A stretch of DNA of 64,000 bases. It comes from Kribbella qitaiheensis. Lineage in GTDB: Bacteria > Actinomycetota > Actinomycetes > Propionibacteriales > Kribbellaceae. A program made the position numbers and the translations under genes. Positions 7,756 through 17,122 of the stretch are shown here, one piece after another (the first letter of the stretch is position 1; every line of letters starts with the position of its first letter). Location of the stretch: assembly GCF_014217565.1 (NCBI RefSeq), contig NZ_CP043661.1, forward strand, positions 7,936,001 through 8,000,000. Direction: 5' to 3'. The notes beneath the pieces are model-generated. The model was given only the letters and a program-made list of their open reading frames with translations. It did not search any database and had not been told where the DNA came from.

Positions 7756-10644
7756 ATGCCCAAACGCCTATTGGCGACCGCCGTACTGGCCGCCTTGTTA
7801 GCCACACCGCTAACAGCAACAGCCGCCACCGTCACCGCTCAGTCCGAGAGCGGCACCTTGGCTGGGGGAGCGGTGCTCGCCACCGATCACAGCGGCTACA
7901 CCGGCTCCGGTTTCGTCGGTGGCTTCACCGACGGCAACAAGGGCGCCGCCGCGGCCACCACCAACATCTCGGTAGCAGCAGCAGGCAGCTACGACGTGGC
8001 CCTGCGCTACGCCAACGGCACCGGCTCGACCAAGACCCTGTCGCTCTACCGCGGCAGTACCAAGGTCAGCCAGGTCAGCCTCCCCGCGACCGCCAACTGG
8101 GACTCCTGGGCCGACAGCCACTCCACCCTGACCCTGTCCGCGGGATCCAACGCGATCGCCTACCGCTTCGACACCACCGACTCCGGCAACGTGAACCTCG
8201 ACAAGGTCACCGTCACTGATGCCCCCGCACCTGCCGAAGGCACACTGGAAGCCGAGAACGCCACCCTCTCCGGCGGCGTCGTGGTAGCGACTGACCACAG
8301 CGGCTACAGCGGATCGGGCTTCGTCGGCGGCTACACCGACGCCAACAAGGGCAACGCGGCCACAACCTTCGCAGTCAGCTCTTCGAAGGCAGGCAACGGT
8401 ACTGCGAACCTGCGCTACGCCAACGGCACCGGCGTCGCGATGACCTTGTCGCTCTACGCGGGCGGCACGAAGGTCCGCCAGGTCAGCCTGGCCCCGACCG
8501 CCAACTGGGACACCTGGGGTACGTCGTCCGAATCGGTCCCGCTGGTTGCCGGAAGCAACACGATCGCCTACCGGTTCGACAGCGCCGACTCCGGCAACGT
8601 CAACCTCGACAACCTCACGGTGGCTCCGCCTGGTGACGAGCCGCAGGCCGGGGACGGTACAGGTCTCGAGGGTGGGTTCCTTTCCGGCGGCACAAGCGTC
8701 GGTACGTCGATCGCCGGGTACACGGGCAGCGGCTACGTCACCGGCTTCGGCGCCGCCGGAGCGCGCGTGATCCGGACGGTGAACGTCGCCACTGCAGGCA
8801 CTGTCACGGTATCGCTGCGCTACAGCAACACCAGCGGCAGCACCAAGACCCTTAGCACCTACGCGAACGGCGTCAAGGCAGGCCAGGTGTCATTGCCAGC
8901 AGCAACCGGCTGGGCCACTGTCACTCAGTCCCTGTCTGTCAGGGCTGGACTCAACCTGATCGGCTACCAGTATGACAGCGGTGACAGCGGCAACGTTGCT
9001 CTCGACGACGTCACTGTGCCCGGCTCGGCGCCACTGGCTACTCGTGGCGCGACAGTGCCCTATACGGAGTACGAGGCTGAGAACAGCAGCACGAACGGCA
9101 CCGTCATCGGACCGGATCGCACCTACCGCACAGTCGCCTCGGAGTCGTCCGGGCGCCGCGCAGTACGGCTGGACAACGCAGGCAAGTACACCCAGTTCAC
9201 GCTGACCAAGCCGACCAACTCGCTCGTCGTCCGAGCCTCGATCCCAGACAACGCCGGAGGCACTGGCATCACAGCGCCGCTGGGAATCTACGTAGGCGGC
9301 AGCAAGGTCAAGGACCTCACGCTGTCCTCGGTCTACAGCTGGGTCTACGGCAGCTACCCGTTCCCGAACGACCCCGGCCAGGGCCTTGGACACCGCTTCT
9401 ACGACGAGGCAAGGACCACACTGCCGAGCTATCCGGCCGGCACTGTGATCAAGCTGCAGAACGACAGCAGCACCCCGATCACGATCGACCTGATCGACAC
9501 CGAGCAGGTAGCCGCGGCCTACACCGCTCCGGCCGGCTCGCTCGACGTCACGTCGTACGGCGCGACCTCGGGCTCCGGTGACGACACAGCAGCCTTCAAC
9601 TCGGCAGTCGCGGCTGCGAAGTCGCAGGGCAAGCCCCTGTGGATCCCGGCCGGCACGTTCGACCTGAACGCTGTCGTGAACATCGACAACGTCACCATCC
9701 GCGGCGCGGGCATGTGGTACACCACGATCCGCGGTACGAACGGCCGCGGTGGGTTCTTCGCGGTCAACGGCGGCAAGGTCCAGTTGGCCGACTTCACCTT
9801 CGCGGCCGACGTCCGCTACCGCGACCCGGACGGCTCGGTCACCACCGACGCCGCCCTGGAAGGCAACTTCAGCGCCTCGCTGATCCACAACGTGTGGCTG
9901 GAACACTCCAAGGTCGGCCTCTGGGCCAGCAGCGGCACGAACGGCCTGTACGCCGTCGGCGTCCGGATCCGCGACATGTTCGCCGACGGCGTCAACCTGA
10001 ACACCTTCAGCGGCGACGGTAGTCCGGTCAGCAACTCCCGCGTTGACCAGAGCGTGTTCCGCAACACCGGAGACGACGCTCTGGCGATGTGGTCCTTCAA
10101 CAGCGCGGTGGCCAACTGCGCCTTCACCTTCAACACCGCCCAGCTGCCCACACTTGCCAACACCGCTGCCATCTACGGCGGCAACGGCAACCGGATCGAG
10201 GACAACCTGTTCTCCGACACGGTCTACACGGCGTCCGGCATCACCATCTCTACCTGGCACGGCTCTCAGCCGTTCAGCGGCACGACGGTCGTCCAGCGGA
10301 ACACGATCACCCGGGCCGGCGGCTTCAACACCGACTGGAACAGTAGTCAGGGCGGTCTGTGGATCTATGCGGAGGCCCGCGAGATCACGGCGCCGGTGCT
10401 GATCAAGGACGTCGACATCATCGACAGCACGTACTCCGGGGTCCTGTTCAGCTGGCAGAAGCAGGTCACCAACATCACCTTCGACCACGTCAAGATCCAG
10501 AACACCGGCACCTACGGGTTCGAGATCTCCACCGCCGGCTCCGGCACCTTCAACAACGTGACCGTCTCCGGAACCCCGTCCGGCGGACTGCAGAACAACT
10601 TCGGGTTCGTCCTGACCAGAGGCTCGGGCAACTCCGGCTTCTGA
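7756..10644 (+). CDS. secreted multi-CBM35 right-handed beta-helix glycanase, GH87-like
   Basis: 962 aa. ATG at 7756 follows AAGGGA, and a Sec signal peptide occupies residues 1-24 (MPKRLLATAVLAALLATPLT). Three homologous CBM35/CBM6-type modules follow at about 24-150, 160-290 and 300-423, each with HSGY/GSGFVGGF-like, LRYANG and NVNLD motifs. Residues about 435-592 form a fourth beta-sandwich. Residues 594-962 form a parallel beta-helix. D744 (FADGVNL) and the pair D773-D774 (TGDDALAMWS) match the spacing style of the catalytic aspartates of GH87 alpha-1,3-glucanases/mycodextranases, so GH87 is my best call; a generic pectate-lyase-like helix is the alternative. Its position after a GH13 and ABC importer supports an alpha-glucan substrate. 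Confidence 0.85.
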   Translation: MPKRLLATAVLAALLATPLTATAATVTAQSESGTLAGGAVLATDHSGYTGSGFVGGFTDGNKGAAAATTNISVAAAGSYDVALRYANGTGSTKTLSLYRGSTKVSQVSLPATANWDSWADSHSTLTLSAGSNAIAYRFDTTDSGNVNLDKVTVTDAPAPAEGTLEAENATLSGGVVVATDHSGYSGSGFVGGYTDANKGNAATTFAVSSSKAGNGTANLRYANGTGVAMTLSLYAGGTKVRQVSLAPTANWDTWGTSSESVPLVAGSNTIAYRFDSADSGNVNLDNLTVAPPGDEPQAGDGTGLEGGFLSGGTSVGTSIAGYTGSGYVTGFGAAGARVIRTVNVATAGTVTVSLRYSNTSGSTKTLSTYANGVKAGQVSLPAATGWATVTQSLSVRAGLNLIGYQYDSGDSGNVALDDVTVPGSAPLATRGATVPYTEYEAENSSTNGTVIGPDRTYRTVASESSGRRAVRLDNAGKYTQFTLTKPTNSLVVRASIPDNAGGTGITAPLGIYVGGSKVKDLTLSSVYSWVYGSYPFPNDPGQGLGHRFYDEARTTLPSYPAGTVIKLQNDSSTPITIDLIDTEQVAAAYTAPAGSLDVTSYGATSGSGDDTAAFNSAVAAAKSQGKPLWIPAGTFDLNAVVNIDNVTIRGAGMWYTTIRGTNGRGGFFAVNGGKVQLADFTFAADVRYRDPDGSVTTDAALEGNFSASLIHNVWLEHSKVGLWASSGTNGLYAVGVRIRDMFADGVNLNTFSGDGSPVSNSRVDQSVFRNTGDDALAMWSFNSAVANCAFTFNTAQLPTLANTAAIYGGNGNRIEDNLFSDTVYTASGITISTWHGSQPFSGTTVVQRNTITRAGGFNTDWNSSQGGLWIYAEAREITAPVLIKDVDIIDSTYSGVLFSWQKQVTNITFDHVKIQNTGTYGFEISTAGSGTFNNVTVSGTPSGGLQNNFGFVLTRGSGNSGF

Positions 10645-10651
10645 CCTGAAC

Positions 10652-10680
10652 CGCCGGCGCCCGTACTACGGGCGCCGGCG
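10652..10680. terminator. hairpin terminator 1
   Basis: Perfect inverted repeat CGCCGGCGCCCG / CGGGCGCCGGCG with a 5-nt TACTA loop, 7 nt after the stop of the beta-helix enzyme gene. No U-tract follows, as usual in high-GC actinobacteria. Confidence 0.75.
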
Positions 10681-10684
10681 CCAC

Positions 10685-10715
10685 CCGGCCCCGCCACCTG
10701 ACCTGGCGGGGCCGG
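10685..10715. terminator. hairpin terminator 2
   Basis: Second perfect hairpin immediately after the first: CCGGCCCCGCCA / TGGCGGGGCCGG, 12-bp stem and 7-nt loop, followed by CTTCCTC. The tandem pair should insulate the next gene from the sugar operon. Confidence 0.7.
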
Positions 10716-10745
10716 CTTCCTCGCAGCCGGGCAGAATGGTCTCCC

Positions 10746-11720
10746 GTGAACGACTTCGAACCGGGCGAGGTAGTCGCCCCCAGCGACCCGCGGATCGTCC
10801 TCGAAGGGCAGTGGGCACAGCAGCCCGGGATCGCGATCACCGTCAACTCCGGCTCGCGGCTCAGCTTCTCCTTCGCCGGTGAGCGACTCCGACTGCTCTT
10901 CGACACCGACGGCCTGACCGTCGCCCCGCACCTGTGGATCTCGCTCGACGACCAGGAGCCGGAGCTCCACCTGATCGAGCAGCCGGTGATCGAGCTGACC
11001 GCCGAGACCGGCCGGCACACGGTCGAGGTCGTGGTGAAGGACGTCAACGAGTTCGTCAACCGCTGGACGCCGCCGTTCGACTGCGCGGTCGTCTTCGCCG
11101 GCCTGGTCCTGGACGTCAACAGCCGCCTGCGCCTGGTCGGTCGCCCGGCCGGTCCGCGACTGGAGTTCTACGGCGACTCCATCACCCAGGGCGTCCGTGC
11201 GCTCAGTGCCGATCCGGAATCCGCCGGCGCCGACGGCAGCAAGTCGTATGCCTATCTGACCGCTCGCGCGTTCGGCGCCACGGCGTACCAGGTCGGTTTC
11301 GGTCGCCAGGGCATCGCTCGCGCCGGCAACGGCGAGGTCCCGACCGGCCTCGATTCATTCGGCTGGAACTTCGCCGGCTCCCCGGCCGAGCGGGTCGAGC
11401 CGCCGCAGGTGGTCGTGCTCAACCTCGGCGTCAACGACGAAACGCTCACCGCCGAGCAGTACGGCGACTACCTCGCCCGCGTGCGATCGGCGTACGGGAC
11501 CGCGAAGGTTGTTGCCCTCAGCCCCTTCAGCGGAAAGCACGCCGAGGCGATCGAGGCCGCGGTCAAGGCCGCCGACGACAACACCATCTATGTCGCCACC
11601 GACGGCTGGATCACGCCGGACGACTGCACCGACGGCCTGCACCCGTCCGCCGAGGGCCACGCCAAGATAGCCGACAAGCTGATCGAGGTCCTCAAGAACC
11701 ACACAGAGCTAGCCGAGTAG
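10746..11720 (+). CDS. SGNH/GDSL hydrolase, CE2-like carbohydrate esterase
   Basis: 324 aa. Residues about 1-125 form a beta-sandwich-like N-terminal domain; the SGNH catalytic domain follows. Block I is FYGDSITQG (Ser in GDSI, about residue 142), block III is NLGVNDE and block V is DGLHPSAEGH, carrying the Asp/His pair. This two-domain order is that of CE2 acetyl-esterases that deacetylate plant polysaccharides, but no signal peptide is seen, so it may act in the cytoplasm on imported acetylated oligosaccharides. The start is a GTG at 10746. It is separated from the sugar operon by two terminators and its stop overlaps the convergent SWIM gene by 12 bp. Confidence 0.9.
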   Translation: MNDFEPGEVVAPSDPRIVLEGQWAQQPGIAITVNSGSRLSFSFAGERLRLLFDTDGLTVAPHLWISLDDQEPELHLIEQPVIELTAETGRHTVEVVVKDVNEFVNRWTPPFDCAVVFAGLVLDVNSRLRLVGRPAGPRLEFYGDSITQGVRALSADPESAGADGSKSYAYLTARAFGATAYQVGFGRQGIARAGNGEVPTGLDSFGWNFAGSPAERVEPPQVVVLNLGVNDETLTAEQYGDYLARVRSAYGTAKVVALSPFSGKHAEAIEAAVKAADDNTIYVATDGWITPDDCTDGLHPSAEGHAKIADKLIEVLKNHTELAE

Positions 11721-12932
11721 GTCGCGGGGATCCGCGGCGCCGGTGCCTCGTAGTACCCAGTCGTTGAACTGCTCGCCGAACAGGTACCAGAGCCCGTCCG
11801 CTCCCAGTCGCAACTGCCGCCGGTCAGCGGTGACCTGATTCCCCTCGACAACCGCGTCCACCCCTAGCGACTCCCGCCCCTCGGCCAGCGCCTCAGGAGC
11901 TACTTCGACCGTCGACTCAGCGACGGCGAACCCACCCGCGCCGCCTTCTCGCCAGGCGATCGCCCAACTGGTCAACCGCCGAGCCGGTACGCCGGCCCGA
12001 TGCGCGAGGTCCGCCAGCGCCGACGTCCCCAGCAACCCCGCCGCCCGGCGGGCCAGATCCTCGTCGCGCGTCAGCCCGAACCCGCCGTCCCCATCACCCG
12101 ACGCGAGCTCCCACGCCCGCCGGGCCGCATCCGTCGCCAGCACCACCAGATCGTGCTTGTCGATCCCCGACTGCCGCGGCGGATCCAGCATCAACACAGC
12201 CGACGGAACTCCCGGTTGCGCCAACGGCTTCAGCGGCAAGGGCACCGGCCCAGGCACCTTCGCGAACGCAGCCTTCGCCAGTACGCCGACAGGCCGCTGT
12301 TTGAGCACCGCCTGCTCGCCACCCGTCGACCGGCGGGCCCGCAGCGCCGCCATCAACTCATCGCGCTTGCGCCCGCGCAGCAGCAACAACACGAACGGAT
12401 CGTCATCGAGAGCATCCGCGATCAAGAAGCAGACGGCCGCCGAATGCTTGCAGGGAACGGCGAAATCCGGGCAATTGCAAGCAGTCTTCACCTCGCCCGC
12501 ATCCGGCAACAGCTCCAGCCCGGCCGCTTGCGCGTCGTCCACAACCTCGGGCGGCAGTTCCCCGTCGAGCAACGCCGCGACCCGCCCGATCTGCGCGGAC
12601 ACCACGTCGAACACAGCCTCCCACTCGTCATCCGTGAACGCCCTGATCCGCACATTCACCTCGTACGGCGTGGTCCGGCTGCCCTGAACGGTCGCACTCA
12701 CCACACCCGGATCCACGGTCAGCTCGAGCACGCTCCCGCGTCGCGCATACGACCGGCCGCGACTCAACCGGCCCGGATCCAGCCGCGCGCGATGCACCAG
12801 CGCGTCCACCCAGGCCTTGCCCCACCAGGTCGCCCCGAACGGCCGTCGACTGCCGGGACCCTTCGCGGCCGGGAGCCCGGCATTCTCCTCGGAGGAGCGG
12901 CGCCAGCCTTGCCACGGCGTACGGTCGCTCAT
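11709..12932 (-). CDS. SWIM zinc-finger protein
   Basis: 407 aa. The SWIM motif CxCx(n)CxH is seen as CNCPDFAVPCKH near residue 165, followed by the usual helix (SAAVCFLIADA). SWIM fingers bind DNA or protein partners through one zinc. The ATG at 12932 overlaps the stop of the SNF2 helicase gene by 4 nt (ATGA), so the two proteins are translationally coupled. This SWIM plus SNF2 pair is a recurring arrangement in actinobacteria. The likely role is as a partner of the helicase in DNA remodelling or repair; the exact process is not known to me. A longer in-frame start upstream was rejected because it would lie inside the helicase gene. Confidence 0.92.
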   Translation of the reverse strand: MSDRTPWQGWRRSSEENAGLPAAKGPGSRRPFGATWWGKAWVDALVHRARLDPGRLSRGRSYARRGSVLELTVDPGVVSATVQGSRTTPYEVNVRIRAFTDDEWEAVFDVVSAQIGRVAALLDGELPPEVVDDAQAAGLELLPDAGEVKTACNCPDFAVPCKHSAAVCFLIADALDDDPFVLLLLRGRKRDELMAALRARRSTGGEQAVLKQRPVGVLAKAAFAKVPGPVPLPLKPLAQPGVPSAVLMLDPPRQSGIDKHDLVVLATDAARRAWELASGDGDGGFGLTRDEDLARRAAGLLGTSALADLAHRAGVPARRLTSWAIAWREGGAGGFAVAESTVEVAPEALAEGRESLGVDAVVEGNQVTADRRQLRLGADGLWYLFGEQFNDWVLRGTGAADPRDLLG

Positions 12933-15763
12933 GCCGTTTTCCCAACAGCAGAAGGGTTGTAGGCACTGGCGGCGCCAGACTTGGCCGGTGTCGTCGACAG
13001 CTCGACCAGCTCGGTGAGCTCGGTGTCGGACAGCTCGCTCAACCATGCCTCGCCCGATCCGACGACCGCGTCGGCGAGGTCGCGCTTGGCCGCGATGACC
13101 GTGGCGATGCGGTCCTCGAGCGTGTTCTCGGTGACGAGTCGGTGGACCTGGACCGGCCGGTCCTGCCCGATCCGGTAGGCACGGTCGGTCGCCTGGTCCT
13201 CGACGGCAGGGTTCCACCAGCGGTCGTAGTGCACGACGTGCGTCGCCTTGGTCAGGGTCAGCCCGACGCCACCCGCCTTCAACGACAACAGGAACACCGG
13301 CGCCTCACCGGCCTGGAACTGCTCGACCAACTGCTCACGCTTCCGCACGCCGATTCCGCCGTGCAGGAAGAGCGTCCGGACCTGCCGTGCTGCCAGGTGC
13401 GCTTCGATCAGGCGGCACATCTCGACGTACTGGCTGAAGATCAGCACCGACTCGCCCTCGGCCAGGATCACGTCGAGCAACTCGTCCAGCGCGGCGAGCT
13501 TGCCGGAGCGGCGGGGGAGCGGACCGGGCTCGTGCAGGAACTGCGCCGGGTGGTTGCAGACCTGCTTGAGTTGCGTGAGCAGGCTGAGCACGAGCCCACG
13601 CCTCGCGATCCCTTCGGCCTCCTCGATCTTGGCCAGGGTCTCCTTCGCGACGGCCTGATAGAGGGTGGCCTGCTCCGCTGTCAGCGGGACGATGACATCC
13701 TGCTCCGTCTTCGGCGGCAGCTCCGGCGCGATCCCGGGGTCGGTCTTCTTCCGGCGCAAAAGGAACGGCCGGGTGATCCGCGCGAGCCGGGCGGTCGCCT
13801 CCTCGTCGCGATACCGCTCAACCGGTACTGCGATGTCGTGGCGGAACCGGTCGAGCGTTCCGAGCAGACCCGGAGCGGCCCAGTCGAGGATCGACCACAA
13901 CTCCGACAGCCGGTTCTCCACCGGCGTACCGGTCAGTGCCAGTCTGGTTGCTGCTGGCAATGTCCTGATGGCGCGAGCCGTTCTGGACAAGGGGTTCTTG
14001 GCATGCTGTGCCTCGTCGGCGACGGCCAGTCCCCAGAAGATCTCACCGAGCACCCGATGGTCCTGCCGAACGACCCCGTACGTCGTGAGCACCACTTCGT
14101 CGGCAGTCAGGTCGCTCAGGTTTCGCCCGCCGCCGTGATATCGCCGGGTCACCACGTCCGGCGCGAACTTCTGGAACTCCCGCTCCCAGGTGCCCAGCAG
14201 CGTGGACGGACAGACCACCAACGTCGGCCCGCGGCCGCGCTTGCTCAGCTGAAGATGCAGTGCGATCACCTGGATCGTCTTGCCCAGACCCATGTCGTCC
14301 GCGAGGCACCCGCCGAGCCCGAGGTCGGCCAGCTGCGCCATCCACGCGACGCCTCTCTTCTGGTAGTCGCGCAGTGTCGCCCGCAGCCCGATCGGCTGGT
14401 CCGCCTCGGTTGGCTCGCCTGCGGTCCGCAGCCGATCCACCATCGCGCGCAACGAGCCACCTGCGTCGAACGCGACCAGCTCACCGTCGACCTCGATCGT
14501 CCCCGTCAACGCCGCCCCGAGCGCCTCGGCGCCGGTCAGCTTCCGCGACCCACCACGCCGCAGCTTCCGCGCGAGATCCTGGTCGATCCGCACCCACCGG
14601 CCACGCATCCGGATCATCGGCCGCTTCGCCTCGGCCAACGCCGCGACCTCGGCCTCGGTCAGCTCTTGCCCGTCGAGCGTCGGCCGCCACTTGAACGCGA
14701 GCAGATCGTTGAGGCTGAAGTCCGGACCCGTCACGGCTCCGGGCGTTGGCGTGGCAACAGCACCTCGTACTGCGAGCTCGCCGGCGAACAACTCCGCCGG
14801 CCACAACACCTCGATCCCAGCACCGTCCAACGCCGCGCTGTCGCTGGCCAACTCGTCCAGCGCCTCGTCGTCGATCCCCACCGACTCCGGCGCGGCATCC
14901 TTCAACGCCGCGCCGAGGGGCGGCCAAACCCGCGCTCCACGCCGCAACGCCAGCAGGAGGTCGGTCTCGGCTCGTTCGCCAAGAGCAGCCAGCACGGCGG
15001 CCGGTGCGTTCCACACATCGGCCACATCCACGAGCAGGCTTGGATCGACACCGCTGCGAAGCTGCAGGACCGCCTTGAAGTCGTCGTCCTCCTCGGGCGG
15101 CTCAATACGCAGTACAAGTCGAGCGCCTGCCTCTTCGCTCAACGCCGTCTCGTCGAGCCACTCGGTGGGCCCTGCGATCGGCATCGGCTCCACGTCCGCG
15201 AACGGCCGCGCAGCTTCCCGTACTGCGACGCCTGCCGCCGGCGTACGGACCAAGGCATCCGCGAGCGCATCCCAGAACACCCGGACCAATTGCTCCGGAT
15301 CGACCAACCGCAACGGCCTCGACCCTTCCACCGGTACTGCGTACGCCTCGGCCGGCATCGACGCCGCAAGATTCTTCAGCCAGCCACGATCGGCCGGATC
15401 CAACGGCCCGACCCGCCACGCGCCGATCCCGGTCGTCCCCTTGTCCGGCACCAGCCTGCCGCGGGCGACCAGGCCGATCCCGGCCAGCGCAGCCGACCGC
15501 CAGGCCCGATGGCTCGCCGAATCTGTGTCGCTCGCCGGTCGCGTCAGGAACTCGAGCGCCTCCCTCGCAGAGAGCAACTTCGCGGCGACCTTCACCCGTC
15601 TGGGCCCGCCCGCGCGCAGGTGAACCAGCTCCACCCTGCCATCGGCTTCGAACCCGACCGCGGCCAAATCCCCATGCACAGCCACCCGCCCCACCCGAGG
15701 CGGTTCCCCCGCAAGAAACACGAGCTCAACCACGCCCCGCACAGTACCCACCTCCACCGACAT
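12929..15763 (-). CDS. SNF2-family DEAD/DEAH helicase
   Basis: 944 aa from the ATG at 15763 (GAAGGTGAGCGGG upstream). The first 460 residues are a lineage-specific region with no motif I recognise. The Swi2/Snf2 ATPase core follows: Walker A DDMGLGKTIQ, the DEAQ box ADEAQHAKN, then LTGTPVENRLSELWSILDWA. The C-terminal helicase lobe carries FSQYVEM, SLKAGGVGLTL and DRAYRIGQDRPVQVHRL. It should translocate on double-stranded DNA and is coupled to the downstream SWIM protein. An ORF extending to 16000 would translate the 18-bp repeats at 15776-15829 and was not used. Confidence 0.95.
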   Translation of the reverse strand: MSVEVGTVRGVVELVFLAGEPPRVGRVAVHGDLAAVGFEADGRVELVHLRAGGPRRVKVAAKLLSAREALEFLTRPASDTDSASHRAWRSAALAGIGLVARGRLVPDKGTTGIGAWRVGPLDPADRGWLKNLAASMPAEAYAVPVEGSRPLRLVDPEQLVRVFWDALADALVRTPAAGVAVREAARPFADVEPMPIAGPTEWLDETALSEEAGARLVLRIEPPEEDDDFKAVLQLRSGVDPSLLVDVADVWNAPAAVLAALGERAETDLLLALRRGARVWPPLGAALKDAAPESVGIDDEALDELASDSAALDGAGIEVLWPAELFAGELAVRGAVATPTPGAVTGPDFSLNDLLAFKWRPTLDGQELTEAEVAALAEAKRPMIRMRGRWVRIDQDLARKLRRGGSRKLTGAEALGAALTGTIEVDGELVAFDAGGSLRAMVDRLRTAGEPTEADQPIGLRATLRDYQKRGVAWMAQLADLGLGGCLADDMGLGKTIQVIALHLQLSKRGRGPTLVVCPSTLLGTWEREFQKFAPDVVTRRYHGGGRNLSDLTADEVVLTTYGVVRQDHRVLGEIFWGLAVADEAQHAKNPLSRTARAIRTLPAATRLALTGTPVENRLSELWSILDWAAPGLLGTLDRFRHDIAVPVERYRDEEATARLARITRPFLLRRKKTDPGIAPELPPKTEQDVIVPLTAEQATLYQAVAKETLAKIEEAEGIARRGLVLSLLTQLKQVCNHPAQFLHEPGPLPRRSGKLAALDELLDVILAEGESVLIFSQYVEMCRLIEAHLAARQVRTLFLHGGIGVRKREQLVEQFQAGEAPVFLLSLKAGGVGLTLTKATHVVHYDRWWNPAVEDQATDRAYRIGQDRPVQVHRLVTENTLEDRIATVIAAKRDLADAVVGSGEAWLSELSDTELTELVELSTTPAKSGAASAYNPSAVGKTA

Positions 15764-15775
15764 CCCGCTCACCTT

Positions 15776-15829
15776 CATCCACAGGCCCGCCCGCATCCAC
15801 AGGCCCACCCGCATCCACAGGCCCGCCCG
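15776..15829. repeat. three tandem 18-bp repeats
   Basis: CATCCACAGGCCCGCCCG occurs three times in a row (15776, 15794, 15812), the middle copy with one substitution (CACCCG). The array begins 13 bp upstream of the helicase start and overlaps its ribosome-binding region, so copy number could affect expression. Confidence 0.9.
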
Positions 15830-16086
15830 AAGCTCCCACCCCGCTCCACTAACCCCCTGTCCCGTCCCAGGGCGGACCGCCACGCCATCAATACCCGGCC
15901 TACCGGGCGCACTCTCGGCCGATTCTCCGCTCCCGCGCGTTCGGCACCCCGCGTCGCGCCCGACCACTGGTGGCCTGGCGGTCCGGCCGGCACTCACCAA
16001 CCTCGCTTTTGCGGCGTGGGCGAAGGTCCGCCGCGCTCAGTACGCCACATCCGTACTGGTTGATGAGTGTTGGCGGTCCGTCCGGC

Positions 16087-16117
16087 TTGACCTGAACTTT
16101 GGTTGAGGTTGCAAGGT
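16087..16117 (+). promoter_or_regulatory. MerR-type promoter with operator
   Basis: TTGACC (16087-16092) and CAAGGT (16112-16117) are 19 bp apart, the over-long spacer typical of MerR-activated promoters. Inside it lies ACCTGAAC-TTTG-GTTGAGGT (16090-16109), an 8-4-8 dyad with one mismatch that resembles the ACCTCAA..TTGAGGT operator class. It precedes the oxidoreductase gene by 36 bp. No MerR gene is present in the window. Confidence 0.65.
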
Positions 16118-16153
16118 CGGGGGACTGACGATGAAACGAATGGAGTGAGGGAT

Positions 16154-17116
16154 ATGCGGGCAGCAGTGGTGACTGAGTTCGGTGGGCCTGAGGTGGTTCA
16201 GGTCCAGGAGTGGCCCGAGCCGGTGGCGGGAGAGGGACAGGCGCTGGTCGATGTTGAGCTGACCGACGTGATCTGGGTCGAGACGGCGATCCGGCGAGGG
16301 GCGTTCGGAGACCACTTCGACGTGTCACCGCCGTACGTGCCGGGGAGTTCGCTCGGCGGGCGAGTTCTGTCGGTCGGCGCGGGTGTCGACGAGGAGTGGA
16401 TCGGCAAGACGGTCCTCGGCCGGGTCGACGGATTCGGCGCGCATGCCGAGCGGGTCGTAGTACAGGCTGATTCGCTGGTCGAGGTACCGGAGGAGCTGAA
16501 CCTCGAGACAGCCGTAGCAGCGATCGGGGACGGCTTCACGGCCCTTCTCATTGAACATGCGGCGCCCGATCTGCAAGGCAAGGAGGTCCTCATCACCGCG
16601 GCGGCCGGCGGCATGGGCCTCCTGCTCATCCAGATCGCCCACCAGGCCGGAGCCCACGTCGTCGCGGCGGCTCGCGGTCAGGCGAAGCTCGACCTGGCCA
16701 AGGCGCAGGGAGCCGACGTGGTGATCGACTACACGACGCCGGGCTGGGAGAAATTGGTGCTGGACGCAACTCTCGGCGTCGACGTCGTGTTCGAAGGCGC
16801 TGGCGGCAAGCTCGGCGCGGCTGCGTTCAGCACGGTGAAGGACGGCGGCTGGTTCTCCGCGCACGGTGCGCCCAGCGGCGGCTTCGCGGAGTACGACCCG
16901 GCTGAGGCCGAGCTTCGCGGCATCACTGTGCGGGGGATCAAGGATGTGCAGGCCGACAGCCAGCAGGTGTCCAAGGGCGACGTGATCAAGCGCGTACTGG
17001 CCGGCGAACTGGTGCCCGTGATCGACCGCACCTTCGGGCTCGATCAGCTCGGCGACGCCCACCGTGCGATCGAGAACCGCGCCTTGCTGGGGAAGTCCCT
17101 GCTCAGGATCCGGTGA
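16154..17116 (+). CDS. MDR-family zinc-independent quinone oxidoreductase-like protein
   Basis: 320 aa from ATG 16154 (GTGAGGG upstream). The N-terminus MRAAVVTEFGGPEVVQVQEW is the GroES-like catalytic domain of the quinone-oxidoreductase subgroup; no zinc ligand cysteines are seen. The Rossmann NADPH site is AAAGGMGLLLIQIAHQAGA near residues 150-168. The C-terminus ends with the family's AHRAIENRALLGKSLLRI. It is predicted to reduce quinones or activated enones in the cytoplasm. The MerR-type dyad upstream suggests induction by an electrophile or oxidant sensed by a regulator encoded elsewhere. Confidence 0.9.
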   Translation: MRAAVVTEFGGPEVVQVQEWPEPVAGEGQALVDVELTDVIWVETAIRRGAFGDHFDVSPPYVPGSSLGGRVLSVGAGVDEEWIGKTVLGRVDGFGAHAERVVVQADSLVEVPEELNLETAVAAIGDGFTALLIEHAAPDLQGKEVLITAAAGGMGLLLIQIAHQAGAHVVAAARGQAKLDLAKAQGADVVIDYTTPGWEKLVLDATLGVDVVFEGAGGKLGAAAFSTVKDGGWFSAHGAPSGGFAEYDPAEAELRGITVRGIKDVQADSQQVSKGDVIKRVLAGELVPVIDRTFGLDQLGDAHRAIENRALLGKSLLRIR

Positions 17117-17122
17117 TCGAAC

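Larger units (their letters stand above)
15764..16153. other. divergent intergenic region
   Basis: 390 bp between the leftward SNF2 gene and the rightward oxidoreductase gene. It holds the three 18-bp repeats at 15776-15829 and the MerR-type promoter/operator at 16087-16117. I see no supported gene in between. Confidence 0.6.

Noticed and set aside
15776..15829. DnaA-box cluster or origin
   Set aside because: Only a partial match to the DnaA box, three copies on one strand, and no dnaA/dnaN neighbourhood.
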